This document shows positions 1-9,491 of a stretch of 60,000 bases of DNA, in pieces. The stretch spans positions 29,564,141 through 29,624,140 of the forward strand of contig NC_087071.1 in assembly GCF_963678635.1 (NCBI RefSeq). Reading direction: 5' to 3'. Numbering within the stretch: position 1 is the first letter of the stretch; each line of letters opens with the position of its first letter. Below the pieces are notes generated by a model. That model worked only from the letters and a program-made list of their open reading frames with translations, was not told the origin of the DNA and did not search any database. The position numbers were made by a program, and so were the translations under genes. This stretch comes from Symsagittifera roscoffensis. Taxonomy: Eukaryota; Xenacoelomorpha; Acoela; Convolutidae.

Positions 1-677
1 AGACTTTATAATAGTCTTCAAAAGAATAAATTATCCAGTTTTAAACTGGGTTAATCCGGTTTGGGTACCGTTGGTTTCCTTTTCTTAGTCATGCTGTTAT
101 TCTATGATTTGTGGTATTTAGTAAGCTGCGTTGGTTAGTTTTGTTTAGTATATGATTCCTTTCCAACCGGGTTAAAGGAAAGTTTGAAACATGTTATTAT
201 ATGTTAGAGTTGTTGAGTGTGAAAACTTGAAACTGAAATTCATTATTTTAAACAATTCTTCGTGGGCGAGCTGTGTGAGTGTGGATAGAATTTCTGTGCG
301 AATGAATGAGAATATCAAAAGGTTAGTACTGCATTTGCATTTTGTTAATTTACTGCATAGAATTTGGAAATTTACTGCTAGTTATGGGGGAATTTTAAGT
401 TACAAATTTTCATCATAATTAGATTTACTGCTTGTGGGGAAAATTTTAGAAATGAATTTACTGCATTGGTATTAAATTTATAAATTTATAAGTGTAAGAG
501 ATTAATAGAATTTTTGAAATCTGTTTGATGAAATTTGCGATTTTTATTTGTCTTTTGTGGTTTTTGTAGGTGATTGTCGGATGAAGGCTAAAAATCTAAA
601 GAAAACATGGATAAAGTATGGTGAGTTTTTTAATATTTTAATTAGTTAGTAATATTCATTTAATTCATACTTACCTG
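1..677 (-). other. 3' noncoding part of the large retroelement
   Basis: This stretch follows the stop of the last element ORF on the minus strand. It has the same T/G-rich plus-strand composition as the element. I see no convincing ORF, LTR homology or polypurine tract. A short pyrimidine-rich run on the plus strand (about 74-87) is a weak candidate for a polypurine tract on the element strand, but no LTR edge follows it. Confidence 0.5.
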
Positions 678-2483
678 TTAGTCGTCGGGGAAAAAACCGT
701 GGGGGAAGATGTCGTGGATGAGATCGGAAGTTGTTAGTAGTTTAGCTAAGATGCGGATGATATTTTTAGTCTGAAGCAGTGGCCAAAGCAATTGAAGTGC
801 CTTAATAGTGGTTAGTTCTTCAGTGCCAACTGCAAACTCATAAGGTGTGTTTTGGATTAGATTATATAATTTGTGATTGAATTTAGTGTTGTGGATGAAT
901 TCTAAAATTGGGATTTCTATAGGTTGTACAAACTCGTGCGGGATAAGGAAGGGTCGGGATTCTTCGGCGTTGAAGGTCTTGGTGATGGGACAGAAGATGT
1001 ACATTTGGGTTATGGGATCATAATTGCGAAGAATACCATGAAGGTTAGTATCTTTAATGCAATATGTGAAATTTAGGAAAAATGGTGAAGTGTATTTGGA
1101 ATTAATGAATTGAAAACGATGGTGTGGTTGTCTAGAGGGTGAGTGTAGGTCAAAGTGATTTTGGATGAAGCGATAATAACTATATGTGTGGGTTTGTTTA
1201 GTGCGCAACATAATATCGTGTGAGCAGTGTAAATCTCTTTCGTGTGGTGCAAGGAAATGAAAGGTTAGTGAAAATGTTTGGAAGCGTTCTTTAAAACTTT
1301 CGTATGCTTGTGTGTCTGTTAGTGCTTCTGAAATAATGTGATCAAACTTTCGGTCGAAGATGTTTAGTGTAAATATATATGGTGTCTTGATGAAAAATTT
1401 CTCGGTAATTTGTGGATTAGCGAAGCGATCGTCGTCTAAGAATTGATCTTGGTTAGCTCTGATGATGTTGTGATCATAGTATTCGAGTGTATATTCGTTA
1501 GCTCTAGGTGCAGTGTGTGTTTTTAGTGATTTTTTATATCCAACGTAAGTAAATTGTCTAGCGGTTAGTGGTGTAGTGAGTCGATATAGCATGTCCGTAT
1601 TTCGCTCTATATCGATGTGAGTGTTAGATAAAGGTAAGCAAAGAGGGTTAGTAAAATGATAATATGAGGTCCAAGAGAGAGTGGGCATTAAAACGTATTC
1701 ATCTACGAAGTTGCGTGTTTCGTTAGTGTCGTGGGGGGTGTTTAAGGTGTATTGTGGGAATGAGGGTAAGGTGATGGCTAAAAATTCTTTTGTGTTAGTA
1801 TGCTTGGGGTGGTTGATGTATTCACGGGCTGTTCCTGGTTTTGCTGGGAAAGGATGGTTGGGGAACTTTCTTTTAAAAGTGCGGTAAGCTCTATTAGTGT
1901 TGAGTGAAGATTCAGTTGATGTGGATGATGGTGCTAATGATTCAGTATAATTTGAAGAGGGTGTAGGGGTAGGGGGGTTGGATGAATTTATTGTGGAGGA
2001 GATTTGGTTTATTGTTGGGGTATGGAGGTGGTAGGGTTGTTGTTGAAGGGTAATAAAATTATCTAGCTCTGGGGAGATTCGGGGGGTGTCTGGAGAATGA
2101 GATGATTGGTCAGAATGAAGTGAGGAGTAGGTTGGGGTAACTTGGGAAGCATAAGAGGGTGTGGAAGTGATTGGGTCAGGGTTATTGGATAATATGGGTT
2201 GAAAAGGGGGTTGAGAAAAATTAGAAGGGTTATGAAAATTATTGGATGGGGATGGTTCTGAGTCGGCAAATTCATCGGGGGTTTCAATATTCGGGTTATT
2301 GAGTTGTGAGATGGAATATAAAACTGAGATGTGTGAATTAGTGTCGGAATTCATGCCTGATGTTGCATTACTAGATGGAAAATCGGGTGGCGGAAAAGCA
2401 AAAAGTGGTATTATTGGGATTGGAGAGGTAAGATTGGTTGGGTGGGAATTTGATCGGTGTAGTGATCCAAGTTGGCGGCTCAT
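678..2483 (-). CDS. Accessory ORF of unknown function downstream of env (601 aa)
   Basis: This is the last ORF of the element and I do not recognise it. Residues 1 to about 230 are rich in Pro, Ser, Thr and Asn, probably disordered. Residues about 240-601 have normal complexity with many aromatic residues and look folded. There is no signal peptide and no membrane segment. The ATG (2481-2483) overlaps the env stop codon in an ATGA tetranucleotide, so the start is well defined and translation may be coupled to env termination. The length and absence of stops argue for selection. It could be a second structural or accessory protein, or a captured host or viral gene. No homolog is known to me. 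Confidence 0.75.
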   Translation of the reverse strand: MSRQLGSLHRSNSHPTNLTSPIPIIPLFAFPPPDFPSSNATSGMNSDTNSHISVLYSISQLNNPNIETPDEFADSEPSPSNNFHNPSNFSQPPFQPILSNNPDPITSTPSYASQVTPTYSSLHSDQSSHSPDTPRISPELDNFITLQQQPYHLHTPTINQISSTINSSNPPTPTPSSNYTESLAPSSTSTESSLNTNRAYRTFKRKFPNHPFPAKPGTAREYINHPKHTNTKEFLAITLPSFPQYTLNTPHDTNETRNFVDEYVLMPTLSWTSYYHFTNPLCLPLSNTHIDIERNTDMLYRLTTPLTARQFTYVGYKKSLKTHTAPRANEYTLEYYDHNIIRANQDQFLDDDRFANPQITEKFFIKTPYIFTLNIFDRKFDHIISEALTDTQAYESFKERFQTFSLTFHFLAPHERDLHCSHDIMLRTKQTHTYSYYRFIQNHFDLHSPSRQPHHRFQFINSKYTSPFFLNFTYCIKDTNLHGILRNYDPITQMYIFCPITKTFNAEESRPFLIPHEFVQPIEIPILEFIHNTKFNHKLYNLIQNTPYEFAVGTEELTTIKALQLLWPLLQTKNIIRILAKLLTTSDLIHDIFPHGFFPDD

Positions 2484-5098
2484 CGTGGGCTAAAAAAATG
2501 ATTATTTTGAGACTGAAAAGCGGTGGTATGGGGTTGTTCAATAATTTGTTCATAAGTATTATGATCTTGTGACTGGTGTGTCATTATATGTTGGATGGGA
2601 CTTTGTGATGTGGTGAGTCGAAAATTTGGATTATGTGTGATGGCTAAATTTCGAAAATTTCGTGGGACTAGGGATAGTGGATGGTTATTTGGTAGGGGTG
2701 GTAATTGTGGTGCCGTTGGCGTTATGTCTACATTGTTATGTTCTTCGTCGTATGTATTTTGTCGTGTTGCTATTTTTGTGTTATATTCTTTTATTTGTGC
2801 GTCTAAAAGAATTTTGTTTATAGATGTAGAAAAGATTCTAAAAAATCCTGCAAAGAGTATGCGTGCTACGCTTGCTTGTCTGTTTACTTGTGTGTGTATA
2901 GCACATGTGTTGTAGATTCCTTTTAAAAGTGAGAAAAGAAATCCAATAAAGTTAAACATTGCGTATAAAATAGTCAATTTTTCTAAGATGTAGTAGGGCC
3001 ATCCTAGAAAATCGAGGATCTCATTTTTGAGTGTAACAAAGCTAAAAATGTTAATTGGTGATATATCTTGGGGACGGTATTTTTCACCGTTTAGATATAT
3101 ATAATCTTTAATGTCTTTAAAATATCCGCTATAGTCTTGCGTGTAGATATCGGCAAATCCTGCGGTTTCCGCAAGTTTGCGTAAATTTTGATCTATTGAT
3201 TGTCTTTGTATAGTGTCCATTTGTGTTAATAATTCTTGGAATTGTTGTGTTCTAATGTGATGTTGAATATCTGATTTTGAATAGATTCCTATTGATTGTA
3301 AGTCTATATTTGGGTTTCGAGCAATAGCGCGAATGCTTTCTGGTGAAAATTTTTTGAGTGATTGCATTAATGTGGGATATGGAGTGAGAAGATAATATTT
3401 ATTTTTATCAGGGTTTAGTTGTACTACATTGTGGCTGTTTTCTGATCCACATGGGACTGCGGTATCCCAGAAATAGGTTCTTCGTGAAAGTGTATCCACG
3501 AAATGTACTTTATTCTTATAAAAGATAGGGATTCTTTTATAACATCGTTTATCTTCAAAAACGTATAGTGGTGATACTTTTTTAGTACAAGTATAAAACC
3601 ATAAGATGTTTCCTTCATAGTCTAAAAAATTTGATCTATTTCCAGATAATAAGTATCCTGCATAGGGTATTTTTAATACTGCTAGTGCAAGTGATTGTAA
3701 TATTTGTGTTCGTTCTAATTCGCATAGTTGGTGTAGTGTTTCTAATTCGGAGAGTGACATTTCTTGAAAAATTCGGCTAATTGTATAATCTAGTTTCATA
3801 TCTAAATGAATATCATAGTGGATATTACCGAAATATGTAGTATTCATTAGTGATAATTCTTGTAAGCGTGTGCTTCTGGTGTCATGGGGTTTTAGATGTC
3901 CACCAGGTTGTCCGTTGCTTTTTTCAAAATTAACTGGTATATAGGATGTTCCTTCGTTTGGAGGATGACCTGTGGCATATGGGTCAAGTTTTATTTTTCC
4001 AGTGGTCATGTCGAATCCTTTTTCGTATTCAACTAATATTTCAGAGTATTGTGTTCTGTGAAGTGGATTCCTGTATTTACATGCAAGTTCTGTTTCTTGA
4101 TATATTTGAAAACGTGTCAATTTATTTTCTATATTGTCTATGTTTCTAAAATTAGAACTTAGTTTTCGTGATGGATGGACTTGTTCATATGGAATTGATT
4201 GTATAAAGTATTTTTCGTGAAATTTTATCATACGAGCGTGTATTCTTGCTACTTGAAATGTTGTACATGTATCTTCGGGGAACCAAACAATTGTTGCTTG
4301 TGTTCTCGTTGTAGGGTCGCAATAACCTTGATCATTTTTACAAGGTAATCGGATTCCTTGATAGATCATTGTATTATCTGATAAATCTCGTGTTAGTTGT
4401 ATTTTTTCGAGTTGTATTTTCCAATCGAAAAACATTATTTCTTGGTATCCTTTATTTTTTGTGTCTGCTTTGCAGTTTGATGGGTTATTTATACCAATGT
4501 GTGGTATCCAATGTTTATCGTGTAGGTCATAGGTTAATCGTCCGTGTGCGCCGTTATACGGGTATTTTTCGTCTAGTTTTATATGTCCTTGGTGTCTTTC
4601 AAGTTGTGATTGATGTACAGAGTCTGAAAAAACTTGAAAGTTAACTAACTTTCTTTCGGAGTTTTTATTTTGTGTGATGTTTAGTCTAAGTAATTCATTT
4701 TTACAATCGTCGGGATTGAGATGTAAAAGACGTTCTATATTACTCTGATAGAATGATTCATGGTCAAGTCGGTTTTTGTTTCCGTTCGAGACTTGTGAAC
4801 AATGTACTTTCTTTTCGGAAAATGTTGCTGTGAATTTATAACCTGTAACTGTTGTTGCTCGGGCTTTTGAATAGAGTGTTGCTATTACATTTGTGGTTTC
4901 TATAGCTTGTGGTTCTGTTTCACATTGTGATACTTGATTTATTGCATATTTGTGTAGTGTTTTTTGTTCATTTTCTTCACAATCGTAATGTGTTACTAAT
5001 AAATCTTGTGGTCCTGTACGAGGGGAAGGGTATATGTTTTGATTTGAGATTACTAGAAAAAGGAGTTGGAGAAAAATTAATAATTTTAGAATATACAT
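2480..5098 (-). CDS. env: Envelope-like type I transmembrane glycoprotein (872 aa)
   Basis: The protein has the layout of a class of retroelement and viral surface glycoproteins. A hydrophobic N-terminal signal peptide covers about residues 1-19. A long ectodomain follows, with scattered cysteines and several N-x-S/T sites. A strongly hydrophobic segment lies at about 695-730, and a cytoplasmic tail of about 140 residues is Pro/Gln/Asn-rich. The order of parts and the position after pol match env of errantiviruses and other env-bearing Gypsy elements. I cannot assign the sequence to the baculovirus-F-like, phlebovirus-like or chuvirus-like envelope groups by eye. The start ATG lies inside the last codons of the upstream proline-rich frame (overlap 5086-5098), and the stop overlaps the next ATG. 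The frame is intact. Membrane fusion or cell-to-cell transfer is inferred only. Confidence 0.8.
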   Translation of the reverse strand: MYILKLLIFLQLLFLVISNQNIYPSPRTGPQDLLVTHYDCEENEQKTLHKYAINQVSQCETEPQAIETTNVIATLYSKARATTVTGYKFTATFSEKKVHCSQVSNGNKNRLDHESFYQSNIERLLHLNPDDCKNELLRLNITQNKNSERKLVNFQVFSDSVHQSQLERHQGHIKLDEKYPYNGAHGRLTYDLHDKHWIPHIGINNPSNCKADTKNKGYQEIMFFDWKIQLEKIQLTRDLSDNTMIYQGIRLPCKNDQGYCDPTTRTQATIVWFPEDTCTTFQVARIHARMIKFHEKYFIQSIPYEQVHPSRKLSSNFRNIDNIENKLTRFQIYQETELACKYRNPLHRTQYSEILVEYEKGFDMTTGKIKLDPYATGHPPNEGTSYIPVNFEKSNGQPGGHLKPHDTRSTRLQELSLMNTTYFGNIHYDIHLDMKLDYTISRIFQEMSLSELETLHQLCELERTQILQSLALAVLKIPYAGYLLSGNRSNFLDYEGNILWFYTCTKKVSPLYVFEDKRCYKRIPIFYKNKVHFVDTLSRRTYFWDTAVPCGSENSHNVVQLNPDKNKYYLLTPYPTLMQSLKKFSPESIRAIARNPNIDLQSIGIYSKSDIQHHIRTQQFQELLTQMDTIQRQSIDQNLRKLAETAGFADIYTQDYSGYFKDIKDYIYLNGEKYRPQDISPINIFSFVTLKNEILDFLGWPYYILEKLTILYAMFNFIGFLFSLLKGIYNTCAIHTQVNRQASVARILFAGFFRIFSTSINKILLDAQIKEYNTKIATRQNTYDEEHNNVDITPTAPQLPPLPNNHPLSLVPRNFRNLAITHNPNFRLTTSQSPIQHIMTHQSQDHNTYEQIIEQPHTTAFQSQNNHFFSPR

Positions 5099-6222
5099 GT
5101 GTATGATAATCCTGAGTATGGATTATAAAATGTAATGTAGCCAATTGTGTTTTTGGTATATCTGTCGTATTTGTATATTACTTCAGTAGTTATAAACGGT
5201 GGTGGTAGTGATTGAGCTGTTATGTTAGGTGGGTTTAATGGGTAGGGATGTTGGGTAATATTGTTTAACTTAACTGTGATTTCAAACTTTAATTGTAAAC
5301 TGTTTTGTTGGAGTATTTGAAAATTGTGATCACGGATATCGTTGTGAATATCTTGGCGATATTGTAATCTATTAAGTGCCCAGTTATGAAGGCGGTTACT
5401 TTCATGATGTTGTCCAAATAATGGTGGAGGTGCTGTAAATGTATTCCAATCTAATCTTAAAGGAATATTTATTGATAATTGTTCTCGATATCTGGCGTCG
5501 AGATTATTTGGAAAATTTAAGTTAAAAGGTGGTGGTGAAATCTGGCTTATTGATGGTGTTGATGGTAGTGATAATGTTTCTGGTAGTGATGAGGATGTTG
5601 TTGTATCCGTAGAAATATCTATTGGATTATTGACTAAATTTAATTCACCTTGTGTAAATGAATGTGTTGTCCAATATGGTAGTCGTGATGCCTGGTTTGG
5701 GGGGTTAAAGGGATTTTCACGTATTTGTTCAGATGTTGGTGTTGAACCTAAGTAATCTGATGGTAGGCTTGAGGTGCTACGTTGTGAAAGAAGCGTAGGG
5801 GTTTCTGGTAATATACCAATGGGGTTTTCTGGAGTGTTTTGTGATGGGGATTGAGGTATATCAAAATGAACTCGGGGAGTTTGAAAATTTCTGTTTCGTC
5901 GAGGATGTATAATTTGTCTATTTATTTCGACTGTATTTTGGTTTTGACTAGGATTTCTTATTCTACTTAGTTCTTGTGGTAGTGTTGGGTATAGGTTATA
6001 TGTTGGTTCGCTTAGAGGTGCTTGTCGTTGAACTGGTTCTAGTGGTTCTGATAAACGAGCATGTCGTTCTTCAAAAGTGTATGGATTGTCTTGAAAAGAA
6101 ATTCGTGTAGATGTTTGAGGATTTTGAGTAGTTGAAGGTGGTGTTGGGTTATCTTGGGATGATGTCGGTGAAGACTGATTCTGTGACTGTTGGGTAGCAA
6201 TTTTTGATGGATTTTTGAATTG
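5086..6222 (-). CDS. ATG-less proline/serine-rich open frame of 378 codons before env
   Basis: Manual minus-strand translation gives an uninterrupted frame from just after a TAA at 6223-6225 to a TAA at 5086-5088. It contains no methionine codon. The product is rich in Pro, Ser, Thr, Asn and Gln in its first two thirds. The last third is more ordered, with stretches such as LRLDWNTFTAPPPLFG. The frame ends 13 nt inside the env start. Without an ATG it must be reached by splicing, a near-cognate start, or frameshifting. Direct -1 frameshifting from the preceding 62-aa ORF is blocked, because this frame has a stop at 6223-6225. An acceptor-like CCCAACAG lies near the start of the frame. It may be a Gag-like or envelope-associated protein; the function is unknown. 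Confidence 0.65.
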   Translation of the reverse strand, partial: QFKNPSKIATQQSQNQSSPTSSQDNPTPPSTTQNPQTSTRISFQDNPYTFEERHARLSEPLEPVQRQAPLSEPTYNLYPTLPQELSRIRNPSQNQNTVEINRQIIHPRRNRNFQTPRVHFDIPQSPSQNTPENPIGILPETPTLLSQRSTSSLPSDYLGSTPTSEQIRENPFNPPNQASRLPYWTTHSFTQGELNLVNNPIDISTDTTTSSSLPETLSLPSTPSISQISPPPFNLNFPNNLDARYREQLSINIPLRLDWNTFTAPPPLFGQHHESNRLHNWALNRLQYRQDIHNDIRDHNFQILQQNSLQLKFEITVKLNNITQHPYPLNPPNITAQSLPPPFITTEVIYKYDRYTKNTIGYITFYNPYSGLSYTCIF

Positions 6223-6227
6223 TTACT

Positions 6228-6416
6228 TTAGTGGGAAGGTTTATGTTTATTATAATATTCTTCCAAAAAAATAATTAGAAAAATTGTTGCTAGGGCAAAT
6301 GTGATGATTGCTTTCTTTATACATTTGCATATTGTCAAAATGAGGGATGATAAAAATGTTATGAAAATTACAAACAATAAAAAAATATCAGTTCTACTGA
6401 AAATTGTTCGTATCAT
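6228..6416 (-). CDS. Small double-spanning membrane protein (62 aa)
   Basis: This is a short hydrophobic protein with two predicted membrane segments, at about residues 11-30 and 36-52. They are separated by a short basic, cysteine-containing turn (CKCIKK), and a charged tail with EEYYNKHK follows. Its ATG overlaps the stop of the preceding ORF in an ATGA (6413-6416). Size and topology resemble viral ion-channel proteins (viroporins), but that is an analogy and no family is recognised. Both this and the ORF before it keep open frames, which suggests that they are real genes of the element. Confidence 0.55.
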   Translation of the reverse strand: MIRTIFSRTDIFLLFVIFITFLSSLILTICKCIKKAIITFALATIFLIIFLEEYYNKHKPSH

Positions 6417-6643
6417 TTAGACAAGTTGTATAAATCGTACCTGTGGATATAATCAAGGGTTTTGGAAAGTTGGAGGAATAGTTCGAGTATAGTGTAGAAA
6501 ATTAAAAAAATGTTACAAAAAATGATTAGGGTTATTAGAAAAGATTCAAGTATATCAAAAAGAAATATTATAAAGGTTTCAAGTATTGTAAAAAAATGTT
6601 TAAGATTTATGAGTATTTGAGTAACTGATTGAGAGAAGAGCAT
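6413..6643 (-). CDS. Small hydrophobic leucine/isoleucine-rich protein (76 aa)
   Basis: The ORF encodes an Ile/Leu/Phe-rich protein with a long hydrophobic stretch at about residues 15-60 that could span a membrane twice. Its ATG (6641-6643) follows the TAA of an upstream open frame with no spacer (TAAATG). Its TGA overlaps the ATG of the next ORF. This stop/start packing on both sides supports a real gene in a coupled series. I recognise no family. AT-rich sequence can produce hydrophobic ORFs by chance, so the call rests mainly on the two junctions. Confidence 0.5.
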   Translation of the reverse strand: MLFSQSVTQILINLKHFFTILETFIIFLFDILESFLITLIIFCNIFLIFYTILELFLQLSKTLDYIHRYDLYNLSK

Positions 6644-6796
6644 TTAAGAAATGATCTTTTGGTCGAATATTTTTTGCTGTTTGAGGCGATTTTCAAGTGT
6701 GGTCGGATTATTTATTAGTTTTTTGACAAGTGGGTTGAGTTTTGTAAAAAATTGTTGGGGGCAATTTTCATGGTGATCGGGAGGTCGTCTTTTTCT
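6644..6796 (-). CDS. Short basic ATG-less open frame (50 codons)
   Basis: The frame opens after a TAA at 6797-6799 and runs to a TAA that directly abuts the ATG of the 76-aa ORF. It begins with an Arg/Lys/Pro-rich stretch (RKRRPPDHH) and has no methionine codon. It could be the 3' end of a spliced ORF or chance. Its only support is the exact TAAATG junction, so confidence is low. Confidence 0.25.
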   Translation of the reverse strand, partial: RKRRPPDHHENCPQQFFTKLNPLVKKLINNPTTLENRLKQQKIFDQKIIS

Positions 6797-7241
6797 TTAT
6801 TTTTGTTTGTCAAATGATCCGGAGTATGGTGAGATTTTTATACTTTAGGCTAATTAAAATGTTCATTTTGTTACTTTAGGCTAAGTTAACAAATTTGTTT
6901 TGGGGGTATTCGTGGTCTGAGTTGGGGAAATATTGTTGATCTTTGGGTTATTAGATAAGGGAGGGGTATGGTATTATGGTGATATTTATTTTAGTTGTCA
7001 AGTTGGAGTGGTTTGCTTATTTTTGACCTGGAGGTCGTAAAGTTATAGTTATAGATGTGCCTGGAGTTCTATATTATTCGTTTAATTGGTCTTAGTTTGA
7101 GTTAGAGAAAGTGACGGATTGGATGAATCCTATTGGTCTATTTTGAACTAGAATTATTGCGTACTTGTCAGCATGTTATTTTGAAAAATGTAAATGAAAA
7201 ATGTTTCGGAGGTTTCAAGGTTGTGAAGTATAATGTTAAAA
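6797..7241 (-). other. Noncoding gap between pol and the small-ORF cluster
   Basis: This stretch of about 445 nt follows the pol stop and shows no ORF on the minus strand. It is the natural place for a splice acceptor or an internal promoter that would supply the downstream ORFs, but I see no strong acceptor consensus. Confidence 0.4.
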
Positions 7242-9491
7242 TTACTTTTGAAATTCCACTTTCTTTAAAATTTTAGATTGGGGGATGAATATTTTATAGT
7301 TTTTACGTGGTTGATTTCGGAGTCTTGTTGTTTTTCGATTTTCTGATTTGTCGATTTGTTCTTGGGGTATTATTTGTTCGGTCATTTTTCTATTTTTTCT
7401 TTGTTTTGGGGATTCTTTATGGTTTTGTGTATTGTTTTTGGTGGCGGTTGGTTTTGTGTTTTGATTTTCGGTGGGGTTATCATTTTGTTCTGTGTTTTTC
7501 AGATGTGGTTCATTTTGAATGATTTTTAATCCTGTGAAAGAATATAATTGAGTTAATTCGCGGAGTGCGTATTCTTTTGGGTAATAAGGTAATAGGTTGT
7601 TTCGATGTTGAACGATTTCTTTTTTGTTTGAGTCGGTAATTTTATATGTGACCTCAGTGGGTCTTGCAATTATTTGGTATGGTCCTTTTCGAAGGGGTTG
7701 TAATTTTTTAGAAATTCCTTTTTGAGTATTAAAATTAGGTATTAAAACAAATGTTCCAATTTTTAATTCGGAGGCTGGTGTAAAACGTGAATTGATTTGT
7801 TCATTAATGTTTTGTCTTTGTAATAACTTTTTTGTTATTTTTTGATAAATTTCATTGTGTTTTTTATCTCTATTTAGAATCCATTCGGTGTGTGTACCGG
7901 AGGCTAGTTTAAGAATTTGTGGGTGATGAAAATGATCTTCATCGTGTGTATGTAAAGGTAGGTTATAACAAATTGAATCTTTATTTGGTTGACAATAACC
8001 TTGTGCGTTTTTATGAGAATTTGCTGTAAACATTATTGGTTTGCGTGGCTTTTGGTTAAAAACCATTTCGTATGGTGACATTCCTAAAGTTGTCGTAATT
8101 TGTGAATTATATGCTAAGGGAAATAATTTTACATCTGCTGACCATTCGGTATATTTTGTATCATTTCCGTTGATGATACATCTAAGATATTCTTGTAATG
8201 AACGGTTCATACCTTCGACTAAGCCGTTTGTCCAAGGTGCATGAGATGTACGAGGTTTGTGTTTAATGTTATATAAATGACATAGTGTGATAATTTCATT
8301 ATTTATGAATTCTGTACCGTTGTCTGTAACTAAAATTTCTGGTAGTCCGAATTTTGCTATCCAGTGTTCATAGAGTGTTGTGTAAGCGTAATAAGCGTTA
8401 CAATGTGGTACTGGGTTAAGTGCTACATAATGTGTAAATGCGTCAACAATTACCATAATGTAGGAGTTTCCTTCGGATGAGGGTGAAATTGGTCCTTTGG
8501 TATCAAATGAGATACGATGATTAAAGTACAAACTTTGTCCTTTAAAATCTTGTTTTTGTGCTATTTGTTTTTGATTTGGGTAAGGTTTATTTAGTTGACA
8601 TACTATACAATCATTGCATAGTACTTTTATCCAAATTGGTGCATTTGGGAAGTAAAAATTTTGTATAAAATTTGAATATGTTTTTTCTGATCCAGAGTGT
8701 CCTTTAATATTTTGTGTATGTGAAATATTAAAAGCTATAAGAATCATACTTAAAGGGAGACAGGGAACTGTAGATTCATTTAGTTTGTATTCTAGAAGGT
8801 CTGTGTTTTCGTTAATTGTTGTATTGTTGAATTTTCGAAAATATCTGAGGAGTGTTTTGTTTCCTAGAATAGTTGAATCTGCCTTGACAGGTTTAGTTTT
8901 ATATTTGTGCCATGTTTTTAGTTGTCTAATTATCGGGTCAAGATTTTGATATTGTTTCAGTGTTGAAATTGTAATTGTTTCTGTTGGAGGGAGAAAAATG
9001 TTTTCAATTTCGAATTTAGATAAGGGTATTGTATCAAGTGGGTCGTGGAGGTCAAAAACTTGATTTATTGTGTATTTTGAATCATTTGTTTGTGGTCCTG
9101 ATAAATTTATTTTATCAGTTAAATCTTCTTTTTCAATTAGTGGAAAATGGTCTTTCTTAGGTGGGTGTTGTTTTATTCTTTTTTGTTGGGTGTTGTTTTT
9201 TATCCATTGTGAATATGGGATTGGTTTAAAAGTTGATGTTCCAAGTAGATCAACTTCATAGTGATTATTTTGACAATCTAAATAAAGTGGGAAATGTTGT
9301 AAATTATTTATTTGTGATTGTTCAACGTCAGTTTTTACTGCATATTTGCATTCCAATCGGGGTGATGTTTCGTTTTCTGCAAGGTAGAATTTTATGTTTT
9401 TGGGTATTTCAACTGTTGTTTTTCGTGTAAGTAATTCAGGTGGTGTATTTCGACTTAAGGTGTCTGGTAATGCAAGATTTTTTCCTGCAGT
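7242..9491 (-). CDS. pol: Pol, integrase part (after an in-frame stop)
   Basis: The frame directly continues the RT ORF after a single TAG. An LPDTLSR-type motif, typical of the RNase H to integrase linker in Gypsy elements, comes first. Numbered from the codon at 9356, the HHCC zinc-binding motif is H213, H220, C250, C253. The DDE catalytic triad is D285, D345 and E381, with exactly 35 residues between the last two, as expected for D,D(35)E integrases. A GPY/F module (KGPYQI) follows, then a basic tail of about 100 residues. The enzyme would insert element cDNA into host DNA. All catalytic residues are present. No ATG is needed, as the product is normally part of a polyprotein. Confidence 0.93.
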   Translation of the reverse strand, partial: TAGKNLALPDTLSRNTPPELLTRKTTVEIPKNIKFYLAENETSPRLECKYAVKTDVEQSQINNLQHFPLYLDCQNNHYEVDLLGTSTFKPIPYSQWIKNNTQQKRIKQHPPKKDHFPLIEKEDLTDKINLSGPQTNDSKYTINQVFDLHDPLDTIPLSKFEIENIFLPPTETITISTLKQYQNLDPIIRQLKTWHKYKTKPVKADSTILGNKTLLRYFRKFNNTTINENTDLLEYKLNESTVPCLPLSMILIAFNISHTQNIKGHSGSEKTYSNFIQNFYFPNAPIWIKVLCNDCIVCQLNKPYPNQKQIAQKQDFKGQSLYFNHRISFDTKGPISPSSEGNSYIMVIVDAFTHYVALNPVPHCNAYYAYTTLYEHWIAKFGLPEILVTDNGTEFINNEIITLCHLYNIKHKPRTSHAPWTNGLVEGMNRSLQEYLRCIINGNDTKYTEWSADVKLFPLAYNSQITTTLGMSPYEMVFNQKPRKPIMFTANSHKNAQGYCQPNKDSICYNLPLHTHDEDHFHHPQILKLASGTHTEWILNRDKKHNEIYQKITKKLLQRQNINEQINSRFTPASELKIGTFVLIPNFNTQKGISKKLQPLRKGPYQIIARPTEVTYKITDSNKKEIVQHRNNLLPYYPKEYALRELTQLYSFTGLKIIQNEPHLKNTEQNDNPTENQNTKPTATKNNTQNHKESPKQRKNRKMTEQIIPQEQIDKSENRKTTRLRNQPRKNYKIFIPQSKILKKVEFQK

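Noticed and set aside
72-90. Polypurine tract and 3' LTR edge at the left window end
   Set aside because: The pyrimidine run on the plus strand is weak and no LTR sequence adjoins it.
1-5106. Plus-strand ORFs opposite env and the 601-aa ORF
   Set aside because: They are hydrophobic or glycine/valine-rich shadows of A/C-rich minus-strand genes.
6222-6228. Frameshift from the 62-aa ORF into the proline-rich frame
   Set aside because: A stop at 6223-6225 in the target frame lies after the end of the 62-aa ORF, so a direct shift cannot work.
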